NCBI RefSeq assembly: GCF_000834055.1
Contig: NZ_JXSQ01000003.1
Coordinates: 186,001 to 250,000 of the forward strand
Length of the DNA stretch: 64,000 bases
Direction of reading: 5' to 3'
Source of the DNA: Leucobacter komagatae
GTDB lineage: Bacteria > Actinomycetota > Actinomycetes > Actinomycetales > Microbacteriaceae
Of this stretch, positions 51,640-60,105 are shown piece after piece; the stretch's first letter is position 1; the number at the start of each line of letters is the position of its first letter. The notes under the pieces are model-generated. The model worked only from the letters and a program-made list of their open reading frames with translations. It was not told the origin of the DNA and ran no database searches. Both the position numbers and the translations under genes were made by a program.

Positions 51640-52409
51640 TCAGGCGCTGGGTTGCCCTGCCGCTCGCGGTCCATGAGGATCTCGAGCCACGCGAAGTGGC
51701 CGTCGATGGTTTCTGAAGCGGCGGCGGCATCACCGGCCTGAACGGCGGCGTAGATCGCCTGGTGCACGGTGCGCATCGTCGTGAAGTCGTGCTCAAGCGT
51801 GAGGTACTGCAACGTGCCCTTGAGTACCGGCTGCAGCATCTCCGAGAAGAAGATGAGCCCGGCCGAGCCTGAGGCGGCGAACAGGGCGCGGTGAAAGCTG
51901 CCGTCAGCTTCGAGGAGGAGTTCGCCGTCCTCCGTGGAGTGCATCGCATCGATGCTCGCTTTGAGCGCGGCTAACGCGGCCGCATCAGCGTTCGCGCACG
52001 CCTCGACCGCAGCCTGTCGCTCGAGCGCGTGCCTCACGGAGATGAGTGAGTCGAGCGTCATCTGCTGGAACATGAGGCTGAGGATGAGCACGTCGCCGGT
52101 CTGCTCTGGCTGCACCCCCGTGTAGTAGGTGCCCAGCCGCTCCCGACGCTGAAGCGCGCCCATCGACTCAAGCTTGCTCATCCTGTCGCGCAGGGTGTTG
52201 CGGCTCAGGTTGAGCTCCTGGCTGAGCTCCCGCTCGCTCGCGAGGCGCTGCCCTGGCTCCATCTGCAGGAGCATTTCGACGAGCGAGTGCAGCGGGGGAT
52301 CGTTGATCAGGCTCTTCGCGAACCGGTGGTTCTTGAGTGCACCGGCTGTGTCATCGAGCTTTCGACTGTTCGTATCCACCGCGGTCTCTCTCCCTGGTTG
52401 TGCTGTCAT
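51633..52409 (-). CDS. GntR/FadR-family transcriptional regulator
   Basis: About 258 residues from the ATG at 52409; a longer frame upstream is unlikely. The winged helix reads GQRLASERELSQELNLSRNT then LRDRMSKLESMGALQRRERL. The FCD ligand domain keeps the metal-binding pattern: Asp and His in ADGSFHRAL, His in MRTVHQAI, and His in IDGHFAWL. The FCD fold binds a carboxylate effector, typically a substrate of the controlled pathway. It is the obvious candidate to bind the two TCTGGT-N3-ACCAGA sites. A GGTATACC palindrome at its own start may be an autoregulatory variant. Confidence 0.9.
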   Translation of the reverse strand: MTAQPGRETAVDTNSRKLDDTAGALKNHRFAKSLINDPPLHSLVEMLLQMEPGQRLASERELSQELNLSRNTLRDRMSKLESMGALQRRERLGTYYTGVQPEQTGDVLILSLMFQQMTLDSLISVRHALERQAAVEACANADAAALAALKASIDAMHSTEDGELLLEADGSFHRALFAASGSAGLIFFSEMLQPVLKGTLQYLTLEHDFTTMRTVHQAIYAAVQAGDAAAASETIDGHFAWLEILMDRERQGNPAPDQ

Positions 52410-52510
52410 AGGTATACCACGCCGCCAGGGCTCCAGCTGACACTCGCTGGAGCTCGTCGACAAGTTCCGCGGGTGCGGGCCATGGCGCGTAGGCGAACTA
52501 CACTGACTAG

Positions 52511-53380
52511 GTGAGTAAGCCGCGCGTATCAAGACTGCCAGACCGGATGCCACGACGGATCCTGCAGCTGTCGATCGGTCTCGCGCTGTTCGGCATCGGG
52601 GTCTCGCTGATTCTCAAATCGAACCTCGGGGCCGCCTCCTGGGACGTGTTGACACAGGGGCTTTCCCACCACGTTCCCCTGAGCTTCGGCACGATCACAA
52701 TTATCATGAGTGGGCTTGTGCTGCTGTGTTGGATCCCGCTGCGCCAGCGCGTCGGGGTGGGGACGATTGCGAACGCGATCCTTGTCGGCGTCTTCGCCGA
52801 CATCGGGCTGGCGGTATTCCCAGCGCCGGGGCCGTTCTGGTTGCGCCTGCTCGTGCTGCTCCTTGGCGTCGTGCTCGTCGGCATCGCGAGCGGCATCTAT
52901 ATCGGTGCAGGGTTCGGATCGGGGCCGCGTGACGGCTTGATGATCGGCCTGCACCGGGTGACCGGGTTGCCGATTTGGGTGGTGCGCACGGGGCTCGAAG
53001 TTGTCGTTGTTGTGGCTGGCTGGTTCCTCGGCGGCACCGTCGGTATCGGGACGATCGCGTTTGCCCTGCTCATTGGGCCGCTGTGCCAGGTGTTTCTACC
53101 ACTGTTCGCGATCACCGATGCCGCGTCAGCGGAGACCGAGGTCGATCCCGCGCTCGAGGCCCCGGTGGTTGTCAGCGACCCGGAGTTCGCGCCGATCGAC
53201 ACGGGGACCGTGAACATCGTCACGGGGACCGTGAACATCGTCACGGGCACGGGCACGGGCACGGGCACCGGCACCGGCGCCGACACCGCAGCGGGCCGCG
53301 GCGACGGGGCAACAGCGAAGCGTGAGCCGGCCGAAGCAGCACCTGCGCTCCCGAGCGATCCTGAGCGCCCGCTCGGCTAA
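52511..53380 (+). CDS. YczE/YitT-like integral membrane protein
   Basis: 289 residues, GTG start. Five to six helices cover residues about 15-205 (ILQLSIGLALFGIGVSLILK first, then FGTITIIMSGLVLLCWIPLR). The family motif GSGPRDGLMIGLHRVTGLPIW, shared with YczE proteins, is followed by a final helix. The last 80 residues are hydrophilic, with two TGTVNIV repeats and a Thr-Gly run encoded by simple DNA repeats. It may be a membrane regulator or transporter. Divergent from the GntR gene and overlapping the convergent DUF4192 gene by four bases. Confidence 0.82.
   Translation: MSKPRVSRLPDRMPRRILQLSIGLALFGIGVSLILKSNLGAASWDVLTQGLSHHVPLSFGTITIIMSGLVLLCWIPLRQRVGVGTIANAILVGVFADIGLAVFPAPGPFWLRLLVLLLGVVLVGIASGIYIGAGFGSGPRDGLMIGLHRVTGLPIWVVRTGLEVVVVVAGWFLGGTVGIGTIAFALLIGPLCQVFLPLFAITDAASAETEVDPALEAPVVVSDPEFAPIDTGTVNIVTGTVNIVTGTGTGTGTGTGADTAAGRGDGATAKREPAEAAPALPSDPERPLG
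53201..53278 (+). repeat. Tandem repeats in the C-terminus of the YczE-like gene
   Basis: Two exact 21-base units (ACGGGGACCGTG... at 53201-53221 and 53222-53242) are followed by four ACGGGC (53243-53266) and two ACCGGC units (53267-53278). All units are multiples of three, so length changes keep the frame. Confidence 0.9.
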
Positions 53381-54600
53381 CCGAAGCCGGCGGCCCCGGC
53401 ACTCGCGGGTCCGGCACTGGCACCCGCCTGCGCGGCACTGGCACCGGTGGCCATCGTGCCGGCGGATTCGCGCGCGCTGGGGAGCGTTGCAAGTTTCCCC
53501 GATCCGATGACACGTAGCGCGAGCCGCGCGACTTCGTGCTCGGGATCGATCCGCAGTGCCTCAGCGAGCTGCCGGTGCGCGACCGATTCGAGTCCGCGCG
53601 CCCACCAGGCGAGTGCGCAGAGCGCGATAAGTGCTGGCCGTGCTGCCGTCGCTTCGAACGGGACGAGGTAGGCGAGGTGGTCTGACGCCGCTGTGAGACG
53701 CGCACGCGCTCGGGCGACGGCCGCGGTGTCGCCCGCCCCGGGTTTCCCTGCGCCTGCACTCAACACCGCCTCGCTGTGCGCGAGCTCGTCAAACGCGCAG
53801 GCCCAGCCGGCGTCGGTGCTGAGCGCCGCCAACAGTTCAGCGGTCTCGTCAGCGCGGAGGGTGCGCGGGTCAGCGAGCCGGGATACCCGGTCGCGGATGT
53901 TCTCGGCCGGTGGCTCCACTCGGTCGGCTCCGTGCGCGTCTTGCCCTTGGCGTTCGGGCTCCGCGTCCGCGCCACACCCGTCGCGTTGCTGTGCGGGGTG
54001 CGCTATCGCGGCGCGCTCGGCCGCCGAGATATCGCGGAACGCCCCGAGTTCAGAGAGCGTCGGTACCTGGCCGCCGCCGTGTACGCGGCTCGCCATGATC
54101 TCGGCGAGCGGTCGGCCGAACCGCGGAGGCGTCTGGTCGTAGAAACTCACCCAAGCGTCTGGCGCGATGCAGCAGAGCTCGCGCGGGCGTTGGCCGTTGC
54201 GTGCCAGCAGTCGCTCGAGCGACTGCGCAAACCGCCGCCATGGCGCCCCACGCGCTTCGGCGAAACTCAGCGAGCTCGAGATCACCACCGCCGGCGGGCT
54301 CGCACCGAACCGGTCCTGGGCGCTGCGCAGGCAGGCCACGAGTTCGTCAAGGTACGCCGCAACCTCCGGGCCTGCCTCGCTGTCTGGCAGGTCAACGCGG
54401 ACGGTGCTCTGGGCGCGGGAACCGGAGAACAACACGATGAACAGGCTGTCCGGTGCCGTAAAGCCGACGAGCCTTGGGAGGGCGGCGAGAAAGTCGGCAG
54501 TGGTGTCACACTTCAGCACCTCAGGGCGACGCTGCGGTGCGGCCGCCGAGTGTGAGACCACGCGGTCTGGGGGAGCGGGAGTAGCAGGTGAATGAGTCAT
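53377..54600 (-). CDS. DUF4192 domain protein
   Basis: About 407 residues from the ATG at 54600. The DUF4192 opening is clear: TTADFLAALPRLVGFTAPDS then LFIVLFSGSRAQSTVRVDLP. It continues to SFYDQTPPRFGRPLAEIMAS. The C-terminal third is Ala-rich and helical, ending in a Gly/Ala tail. DUF4192 proteins are actinobacterial and of unknown function. It is convergent with the YczE-like gene and next to the suf genes on the same strand, but separated from them by a hairpin. Confidence 0.8.
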   Translation of the reverse strand: MTHSPATPAPPDRVVSHSAAAPQRRPEVLKCDTTADFLAALPRLVGFTAPDSLFIVLFSGSRAQSTVRVDLPDSEAGPEVAAYLDELVACLRSAQDRFGASPPAVVISSSLSFAEARGAPWRRFAQSLERLLARNGQRPRELCCIAPDAWVSFYDQTPPRFGRPLAEIMASRVHGGGQVPTLSELGAFRDISAAERAAIAHPAQQRDGCGADAEPERQGQDAHGADRVEPPAENIRDRVSRLADPRTLRADETAELLAALSTDAGWACAFDELAHSEAVLSAGAGKPGAGDTAAVARARARLTAASDHLAYLVPFEATAARPALIALCALAWWARGLESVAHRQLAEALRIDPEHEVARLALRVIGSGKLATLPSARESAGTMATGASAAQAGASAGPASAGAAGFG

Positions 54601-54656
54601 GCCACCAGTGTGCGGGCGCGCTGGCACCGATCCGCGGCTATCCACAGCCCGCCAAG

Positions 54657-54697
54657 CCAGTCGCCCCCTCCACGGTACCTGTGGAGGGGGCGACTGG
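54657..54697 (-). terminator. Stem-loop downstream of sufU
   Basis: CCAGTCGCCCCCTCCAC (54657-54673) pairs with its full complement at 54681-54697, 17 base pairs, with a seven-base loop. It lies 18 bases after the sufU stop on the minus strand and before the DUF4192 gene. No T-run. Confidence 0.7.
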
Positions 54698-54715
54698 GGT
54701 GCTGCTAGACGGGAA

Positions 54716-55183
54716 CTACCGCTGTGCGTCGACCTGTGTGAGGTCGGCCTCGAGCGCCACCCAGGCGAGCATTGCGCACTTCACCCGCATGACGAACTTC
54801 GAGACGCCCTGCAGCGCAACGGCATCCCCGAGGAGTTCCTCATCGGGTTCGCCCTCGGTCTTGCCGTGGATCATCTCCCTGAACGCGGCGATCCGCTCGC
54901 GTGCAGCCTCACCGTCAAGCGTCTCGTCGCGAACGATCTGCGAAAGGATCGACGCCGAAGCCATCGAAATCGAGCATCCCTGGCCATCCCACGCGAGCGA
55001 GGTGATTTCCCCGCTTGCGGGATCCACCGCGATTGACAAATCAATCTCGTCGCCACAGCTCGGATTGAACTCGTGATGCGATGCTGTGAGCGAGTGCTCA
55101 GCATGCGCAAGTTCCCCCTTGCCGATGGGTCGCTTCGAGTGGTCGAGAATAACCTCTTGATACAGTCCGTCGAGCGCGCTCAC
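54716..55183 (-). CDS. sufU: Iron-sulfur cluster assembly scaffold/sulfurtransfer protein SufU
   Basis: 155 residues. SufU/IscU-like features: LYQEVILDHSKRPIGKG, and three conserved cysteines in NPSCGD, GQGCSIS and RVKCAML. SufU-type members carry an insertion between the second and third cysteines, visible here (ETLDGEAARERIAAFREMIH). It accepts sulfur from SufS. GTG start overlapping the sufS stop (GTGA), so the two are co-translated. Confidence 0.95.
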   Translation of the reverse strand: MSALDGLYQEVILDHSKRPIGKGELAHAEHSLTASHHEFNPSCGDEIDLSIAVDPASGEITSLAWDGQGCSISMASASILSQIVRDETLDGEAARERIAAFREMIHGKTEGEPDEELLGDAVALQGVSKFVMRVKCAMLAWVALEADLTQVDAQR

Positions 55184-56496
55184 GCGGACACCTCCATTCC
55201 AAAGTACTGCTGGGCGCCGCGCACTGCGGCAAGAAAACGGTCAACCTCGTCCTCGGTTGTTGTCACGTGCACGCTCGCGCGCGTCGACGACGCCATGCCG
55301 AGTGCCCGGTGCAGCGGCTGCGCGCAGTGATGGCCGACGCGCACGAGCACACCCTGCTCATCAAGGTACTGCCCGAGATCATGCGCGTGTAGCCCCTCGA
55401 CAGCCACCGACGTCAGCGCAATGCGCTGTGAGGTGTCTGATGGGCCGAGCAGGCGTACCCCTGGCAGCTCCTCGATTCCCGCGACGAGCCGTTCGACGAG
55501 CTCGTGCTCGCGGGCCGCAATACGATCCATCCCGATCTTCGTGAGGAACCCCACTGCGGCGCCGAGGCCGACGACCTGCGAGACGGGCTGCGTTCCCGCC
55601 TCGAAGCGCAACGGCGGCGGCATGAACTCGGCGGTCTCCATCGTGACCCGAGTGATCGCCGAGCCACCCGTGCGCGCCGCGGGGAGCGCGCTGAGCATCT
55701 CGGGGGTGCCGTACAGCACGCCGATACCGTTCGGGCCGAGCATCTTGTGGCCGGAGAACGCGGCAAAGTCGACGCCGAGCTCAGCGAAGTTCACCGGGAT
55801 GTGCGGGACGGACTGGCAGGCGTCGAGCACCGTGACTGCGCCGACCGCGCGCGCGAGTTCAACGAGCTCGGCGACCGGTGCGACAAACCCGGTGACATTT
55901 GAAACGTGCGCGAATGCGAAGAAGCGGGTCCGCTCAGTGATTGCCGCGCGTGCATCATCAATGGTCCACGTGCCGTCCTCGCGCACCGGAATGTAGGTGA
56001 GCGTCGCGCCCGTCTTCGTCGCAAGACGCTGCCACGGGATAAGGTTCGCGTGATGCTCGGCCTGGGTGATGAGTATCTCGTCACCGGCGCCGAGCGCGAA
56101 CCGTTCGGAGCCTGCCACGCCATTGCCAAGGTTTGCCTCGGCGATGCCGAGCGTGACGAGGTTTAACGCGTCCGTCGCGTTTTCTGCCCACACGATCTGC
56201 TCCGGGGTCGCGGCGCCAACGAATTCGGCGACGAGGGATCGGGCGCCCTCGAATGCGCCGGTTGCCGCACCGACGGCGCCACTCGTGCCGCGGTGCACTG
56301 CGGCGTTCGAGTGCGCAAGGAACTCGCGTTCCGCGTCGAGCACCGCGAGCGGGCGTTGCGAGGTGGCAGCCGAATCGAGGTATGCCGGGGCGAGCGCGGC
56401 GGCCGCGCCAGCAGCGGCTCGCTCATCGATCGCAGCGAAGTAGGGAAATGCGGCGCGAAGGCCTGCAACTTCAACCGGGGACACAGAGGCATGCAT
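55180..56496 (-). CDS. sufS: Cysteine desulfurase SufS
   Basis: About 438 residues from the ATG at 56496 with GGAAGA upstream; an ATG at 56505 is possible. It is a PLP enzyme of aminotransferase class V. QAEHHANLIPWQ includes the histidine stacking on PLP. The PLP lysine is in FSGHKMLGPNGIGVLYG and the catalytic cysteine in VGHHCAQPLH. It removes sulfur from cysteine and passes it to SufU. The other suf genes (B, C, D) are not in the window. Confidence 0.95.
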   Translation of the reverse strand: MHASVSPVEVAGLRAAFPYFAAIDERAAAGAAAALAPAYLDSAATSQRPLAVLDAEREFLAHSNAAVHRGTSGAVGAATGAFEGARSLVAEFVGAATPEQIVWAENATDALNLVTLGIAEANLGNGVAGSERFALGAGDEILITQAEHHANLIPWQRLATKTGATLTYIPVREDGTWTIDDARAAITERTRFFAFAHVSNVTGFVAPVAELVELARAVGAVTVLDACQSVPHIPVNFAELGVDFAAFSGHKMLGPNGIGVLYGTPEMLSALPAARTGGSAITRVTMETAEFMPPPLRFEAGTQPVSQVVGLGAAVGFLTKIGMDRIAAREHELVERLVAGIEELPGVRLLGPSDTSQRIALTSVAVEGLHAHDLGQYLDEQGVLVRVGHHCAQPLHRALGMASSTRASVHVTTTEDEVDRFLAAVRGAQQYFGMEVSA

Positions 56497-56626
56497 GGGA
56501 ACCATTCTTCCACTTTCGGCCCCCGCGCGGTCGGTGAGCGGGGCGAGAATCGTACGCTGCAAGCGAATGCCGGGGTGCAGCTGACGCGTCACGCGACGGG
56601 GCCGCGCATCCCATAGGATCAGGATC

Positions 56627-57277
56627 GTGCTCGGTGATGTGATCTATGAAGCCCTGCAGCTCGCGGGGATCCTCGCGTTCGCGCTCTCGGGTGCGCTCGT
56701 TGGTGTCCGCCGCAACCTTGATATTCTCGGTGTCGTCGTTGTCGGCGCAGCAACGGGAACCGGGGGAGGGATCCTCCGCGACATTCTCCTCGGCGTCCAC
56801 CCGCCCGTGTCATTTCTGCACTGGCCCAACCTTGTGGTCGCCGTCGCAGGCTCCCTCGTCGTGTTCTTCGTGCACCCGCGGCTCACAAGGATCCGCCGTT
56901 TCGAGGTGGTGTTTGACGCCTTCGGGCTCGGGCTTTTCTCTGCAAACGGGGCGGCGCTCGCACTCGCGAGCGGCCAGGCGCCGATCACGTCGGTGCTCGT
57001 CGGCACCATCGCGGCGATTGGCGGCGGCGTCATCCGCGATGTCCTCGTCGACACCGTGCCAGGGGTGCTCACACGAGAGCTCTACGCGGTATCGGCGCTG
57101 CTCGGCGCAGGACTCGCTGTCGCCGTCGTCGCGCTCGGCGGCGGAGTGATTGCGGGTTCGCTCGTCGGCGGAACGACCGCGATCGTGCTGCGGCTCACGT
57201 CTGTCGCGCGCGGCTGGCACCTGCCGCGGCCGAAGTTCGCGCCGGAAACGGGCAAAGCAAGCCCCGACGCCCCGTAG
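56627..57277 (+). CDS. TRIC/UPF0126 family membrane channel protein
   Basis: 216 residues, GTG start. It shows the two-fold repeat of the family, each half with a GGG-RD motif: ATGTGGGILRDILLG near residue 50 and IAAIGGGVIRDVLVD near 135. Seven helices are expected. Relatives are trimeric intracellular cation channels (TRIC) and YadS. It is monocistronic and divergent from sufS. Confidence 0.9.
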   Translation: MLGDVIYEALQLAGILAFALSGALVGVRRNLDILGVVVVGAATGTGGGILRDILLGVHPPVSFLHWPNLVVAVAGSLVVFFVHPRLTRIRRFEVVFDAFGLGLFSANGAALALASGQAPITSVLVGTIAAIGGGVIRDVLVDTVPGVLTRELYAVSALLGAGLAVAVVALGGGVIAGSLVGGTTAIVLRLTSVARGWHLPRPKFAPETGKASPDAP

Positions 57278-57291
57278 CCAGCGCGCTGGTA

Positions 57292-57347
57292 GGGGTGCTC
57301 GCCTCCGCGCTGAGTGCGCGCTGCTTGGGGTGCTCGCCTGCGCGCTG
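57292..57347 (+). repeat. Short direct repeat between convergent genes
   Basis: Two 21-base units, 57292-57312 and 57327-57347, differ at one base and lie 35 bases apart. The 12-base palindrome CCAGCGCGCTGG (57278-57289) precedes them. The repeats could pair or act as a weak terminator; no known element is recognised. Confidence 0.5.
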
Positions 57348-57369
57348 GCCGCGTACCGCCGCGCCTCAG

Positions 57370-58599
57370 CTAGACGTCGCGGCCGCTGCCCGAGGGGGTG
57401 AGGAGCCAGTTGACCACGCCAGCGAGCATGGTGAACGCCGCTGCGAGGAACGGCAGCGCAAGCGCGGCAGCGACCCCAACATTCTCGGCGATCGTTCCAC
57501 CAACGGCCGACGAAAGCGACTGGCCGAGGATGACCCCGGAGCCGAGCATCGTCATCACCGTCGCGCTCCGCCCCTCTGGGCTGCGCGCCGTGCCGAGCCC
57601 GTACAGGGTGACGAGCAGCGGCCCGATACCGATGCCGGTGATCGCGAGGCCGAGCGCAATCTGGCCCGTGCTCGACGCGGTGGCCAACAGTGCCTCGCCA
57701 GCGACGACAAACACCCCAAAGACCAGCCAGCGGTAGCGGAGCGTGAACTTCGGGGAGAAGAACGAGACAGAGATGGCGAGGATCGCCGAGCCGATGCCCA
57801 TGATCCCGTAAAACAGCCCGGCGGCCTCCGGCTTCCCGAGATCCTGCATGAACGCGGTCAGCGCAGTCAGCGTAGAACCAAACACGAGGCCAACTCCGGC
57901 GATGCCGGCGACAACAACGAGCAGGGAAGGTCGTGCGAGCTCCGCAGCCGGAGCAAGCGTCGCCGCACGCTCAGCCACGCTCTTCGCCGGCGCGCTGGTG
58001 TGGTGCATCGCGAACGCAATGATGAACAGGATCGTGAGCGCAGCGGCGGCGAGAATCGGCGTACGCGGCCCAAAGAACGTCGCAAGGACGCCGACGATAA
58101 CCGGCCCGAAGACGAACACGACCTCGTCGGCGGCGGACTCGTACGCGAGCACCTGCGACATGACCTTCGGCCTGCGGGCTGGCGGGAGGAAGTTCTGGAT
58201 AATGAGCACCAGCCGCGACCGAGACATCGGTGACGTCTGTGGGCTCGTCGCGCCCACGGTAAACGCGACAGCGAGCATCGCCCAGTCGGGGGAGCTCGAA
58301 TACGCGATGAACGCCAGGGCAACGAGTGCCGCGCTGTGCGTGACCGCGGCGATGAGCAGCGCGACTCGCTGCCCGTACCGGTCGGCTGCCGCGCCGATGA
58401 ACGGCCCGACGATCGCGGAACCGATGCCGACGACGGCGGACGAGATCCCGCCGAGCTGGAGCGAGTCGCGCGCGGAGACAACGAGTGTGAGAACACCGAC
58501 CACCATCATCGCGAACGGGAGGCGTGCGACGAGCGCGAGGGGGAAGTAGGCAACGCCTGTGCGCTCGATGAGCGTGGGTGCCGGCTGGGAATTGTGCAT
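57370..58599 (-). CDS. Major facilitator superfamily transporter
   Basis: 409 residues with twelve predicted helices. It begins VAYFPLALVARLPFAMMVVG. MFS motif A is seen as GAAADRYGQR in the loop between helices 2 and 3, and the degenerate second-half counterpart follows the central loop. The polar middle (HHTSAPAKSVAERAATLAPA) separates the halves. It is probably a drug or metabolite exporter; the substrate is unknown. ATG start at 58599. Confidence 0.88.
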   Translation of the reverse strand: MHNSQPAPTLIERTGVAYFPLALVARLPFAMMVVGVLTLVVSARDSLQLGGISSAVVGIGSAIVGPFIGAAADRYGQRVALLIAAVTHSAALVALAFIAYSSSPDWAMLAVAFTVGATSPQTSPMSRSRLVLIIQNFLPPARRPKVMSQVLAYESAADEVVFVFGPVIVGVLATFFGPRTPILAAAALTILFIIAFAMHHTSAPAKSVAERAATLAPAAELARPSLLVVVAGIAGVGLVFGSTLTALTAFMQDLGKPEAAGLFYGIMGIGSAILAISVSFFSPKFTLRYRWLVFGVFVVAGEALLATASSTGQIALGLAITGIGIGPLLVTLYGLGTARSPEGRSATVMTMLGSGVILGQSLSSAVGGTIAENVGVAAALALPFLAAAFTMLAGVVNWLLTPSGSGRDV

Positions 58600-58729
58600 A
58601 GCCGCCCTAGCTTACCCGACCCGAACCTTTCGCGAACGGTTGTTCATCGCACGGCCCCCCGAGTACCATGAAACCGATGAGTGTAAACCTCTTGTGAACC
58701 TTCTGTTGCAGATGAGGGGGTGCGTGGTT

Positions 58730-59128
58730 GTGAACAGCACCGAAAAATCGCCCGATGTGCGCTTCCTGAGCGCGGTCGAAGTGCGCACCGCCGGCGGGGT
58801 CACATGGATCGCCGCAGCGTTCCACACCAGACTCGGTCTGCTCGAAGCGGTCTATCGAGTGCACGCCGAACGGACCTCGTTCGAAACGGCCTACCTCGGC
58901 GCCGTCGGATACTGGGACACCAACCACCCCTTCTGGCGTGAACTTGTCGTGCTCACGGTGCACGAGGCGCCCCCGAACACACAGCCGGGTATTCCGGCGA
59001 GGGTGCTCCGCGAGCTCGGAATGGCTGGATCGCCCGTGTCGAGCGCGCGCCCGTTCATGTGGGCGCGAGGGGGCGGTCGAACGGGAGGGCGCAGAGCCGT
59101 GTTCCCCATCGGGAGGAGACCGCGCTGA
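58730..59128 (+). CDS. Small protein of unknown function (about 132 aa)
   Basis: I choose the GTG at 58730 (NSTEKSPDVRFLSAVEVRTA...) because AGGGGG lies about nine bases upstream. An ATG at 58712 would add six residues. The protein has a mixed alpha/beta core (VTWIAAAFHTRLGLLEAVYR, then FWRELVVLTVHEAP) and a basic, Gly/Arg-rich tail. No cysteine, no membrane segment. I do not recognise it. It lies between the divergent MFS gene and rsmI. Confidence 0.55.
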   Translation: MNSTEKSPDVRFLSAVEVRTAGGVTWIAAAFHTRLGLLEAVYRVHAERTSFETAYLGAVGYWDTNHPFWRELVVLTVHEAPPNTQPGIPARVLRELGMAGSPVSSARPFMWARGGGRTGGRRAVFPIGRRPR

Positions 59129-59183
59129 ACGGCGCGGGTCGACAGTGGATCGAAACGGGGGTACAGCCACGTAGCATTAGGGC

Positions 59184-59999
59184 ATGATCCTTCTTGCTGC
59201 GACCCCGATTGGCAACCTCGGCGACGCGTCGGTCCGACTGCGTGAGACGCTCGCAAACGCCACTGTGATTGCGGCAGAGGACACGCGCCACACGGCCCAG
59301 CTGCTCCGCCTGCTCGACATCGAGGCACGCCCGGAACTCGTTGCCCTCCACGACCACAACGAGCATGACCGGGCGGCCAGCCTCGTGGAGCGCGCGAAGC
59401 ACGAGGACATCGTGCTCGTGAGCGACGCCGGAATGCCGACCGTGTCAGACCCCGGGTTCCGCGTCGTGCAGCTCGCCGCTGAGGCCGGTGTGCAGGTGAG
59501 CGCGATCCCGGGGCCCTCCGCTGTGATCACCGCGCTCGCCGTATCGGGGCTGCCGACCGATCGGTTCGCGTTCGAGGGGTTCCTGCCGCGCAAGGGCGGC
59601 GACCGCAACCGCCTGCTCCGCGAACTCGCTGGCGAGCGACGCACACTCGTGTTCTTCGAAGCGCCGTCGCGGCTCGCCACGTCGCTCGCCGACCTTGCCG
59701 ATGTGTTCGGGGCGGATCGTCCCGCTGCTGTCTGTCGCGAACTCACGAAGCTCTACGAGGAGGTCAAGCGCGGCGGTCTCGCCGAGCTCGCCGAGTGGGC
59801 GCGGGCCGGGGTGCGCGGAGAGATCGTGATCGTCGTCGGCGGTGCGAGCGCAGGGGCCGCATCGCCTGAAGCCGCGCTCAGCGAGGTGCTTGAACGCGTC
59901 GCAGCTGGGGACCGCCTGAAGGACGCTGCGCGAGAGGTAGCTGAAGCGTCTGGGCTGTCGAGCAAAGCGCTCTACGCCGCCGCGCTCGCCGCAAAATAG
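59184..59999 (+). CDS. rsmI: 16S rRNA (cytidine-1402-2'-O)-methyltransferase RsmI
   Basis: 271 residues, the normal length. A tetrapyrrole-methylase-fold enzyme: LAATPIGNLGDAS at the N-terminus, EDTRHTAQLLRLLDI, then LVSDAGMPTVSDPGFRVV and IPGPSAVITALAVSGL. The motif VFFEAPSRLATSL follows later. It methylates C1402 in the ribosomal decoding centre with S-adenosylmethionine. A C-terminal extension ending LSSKALYAAALAAK is typical. ATG at 59184. Confidence 0.95.
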   Translation: MILLAATPIGNLGDASVRLRETLANATVIAAEDTRHTAQLLRLLDIEARPELVALHDHNEHDRAASLVERAKHEDIVLVSDAGMPTVSDPGFRVVQLAAEAGVQVSAIPGPSAVITALAVSGLPTDRFAFEGFLPRKGGDRNRLLRELAGERRTLVFFEAPSRLATSLADLADVFGADRPAAVCRELTKLYEEVKRGGLAELAEWARAGVRGEIVIVVGGASAGAASPEAALSEVLERVAAGDRLKDAAREVAEASGLSSKALYAAALAAK

Positions 60000-60105
60000 C
60001 AGCGCGTCAAGGCCCCTCCCAGGCTTGCGGCCACCCCATAGCGCAGACTTGGAGGGGTGCCGGACCGAGACCACGTCACCCACCCACCAAGAATTTAGGA
60101 TCCAA

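Noticed and set aside
60013-60057. CCCCTCC/GGAGGGG pair between rsmI and the FKBP gene as a terminator
   Set aside because: Seven-base stem with a 31-base loop and no T-run; too weak to call.
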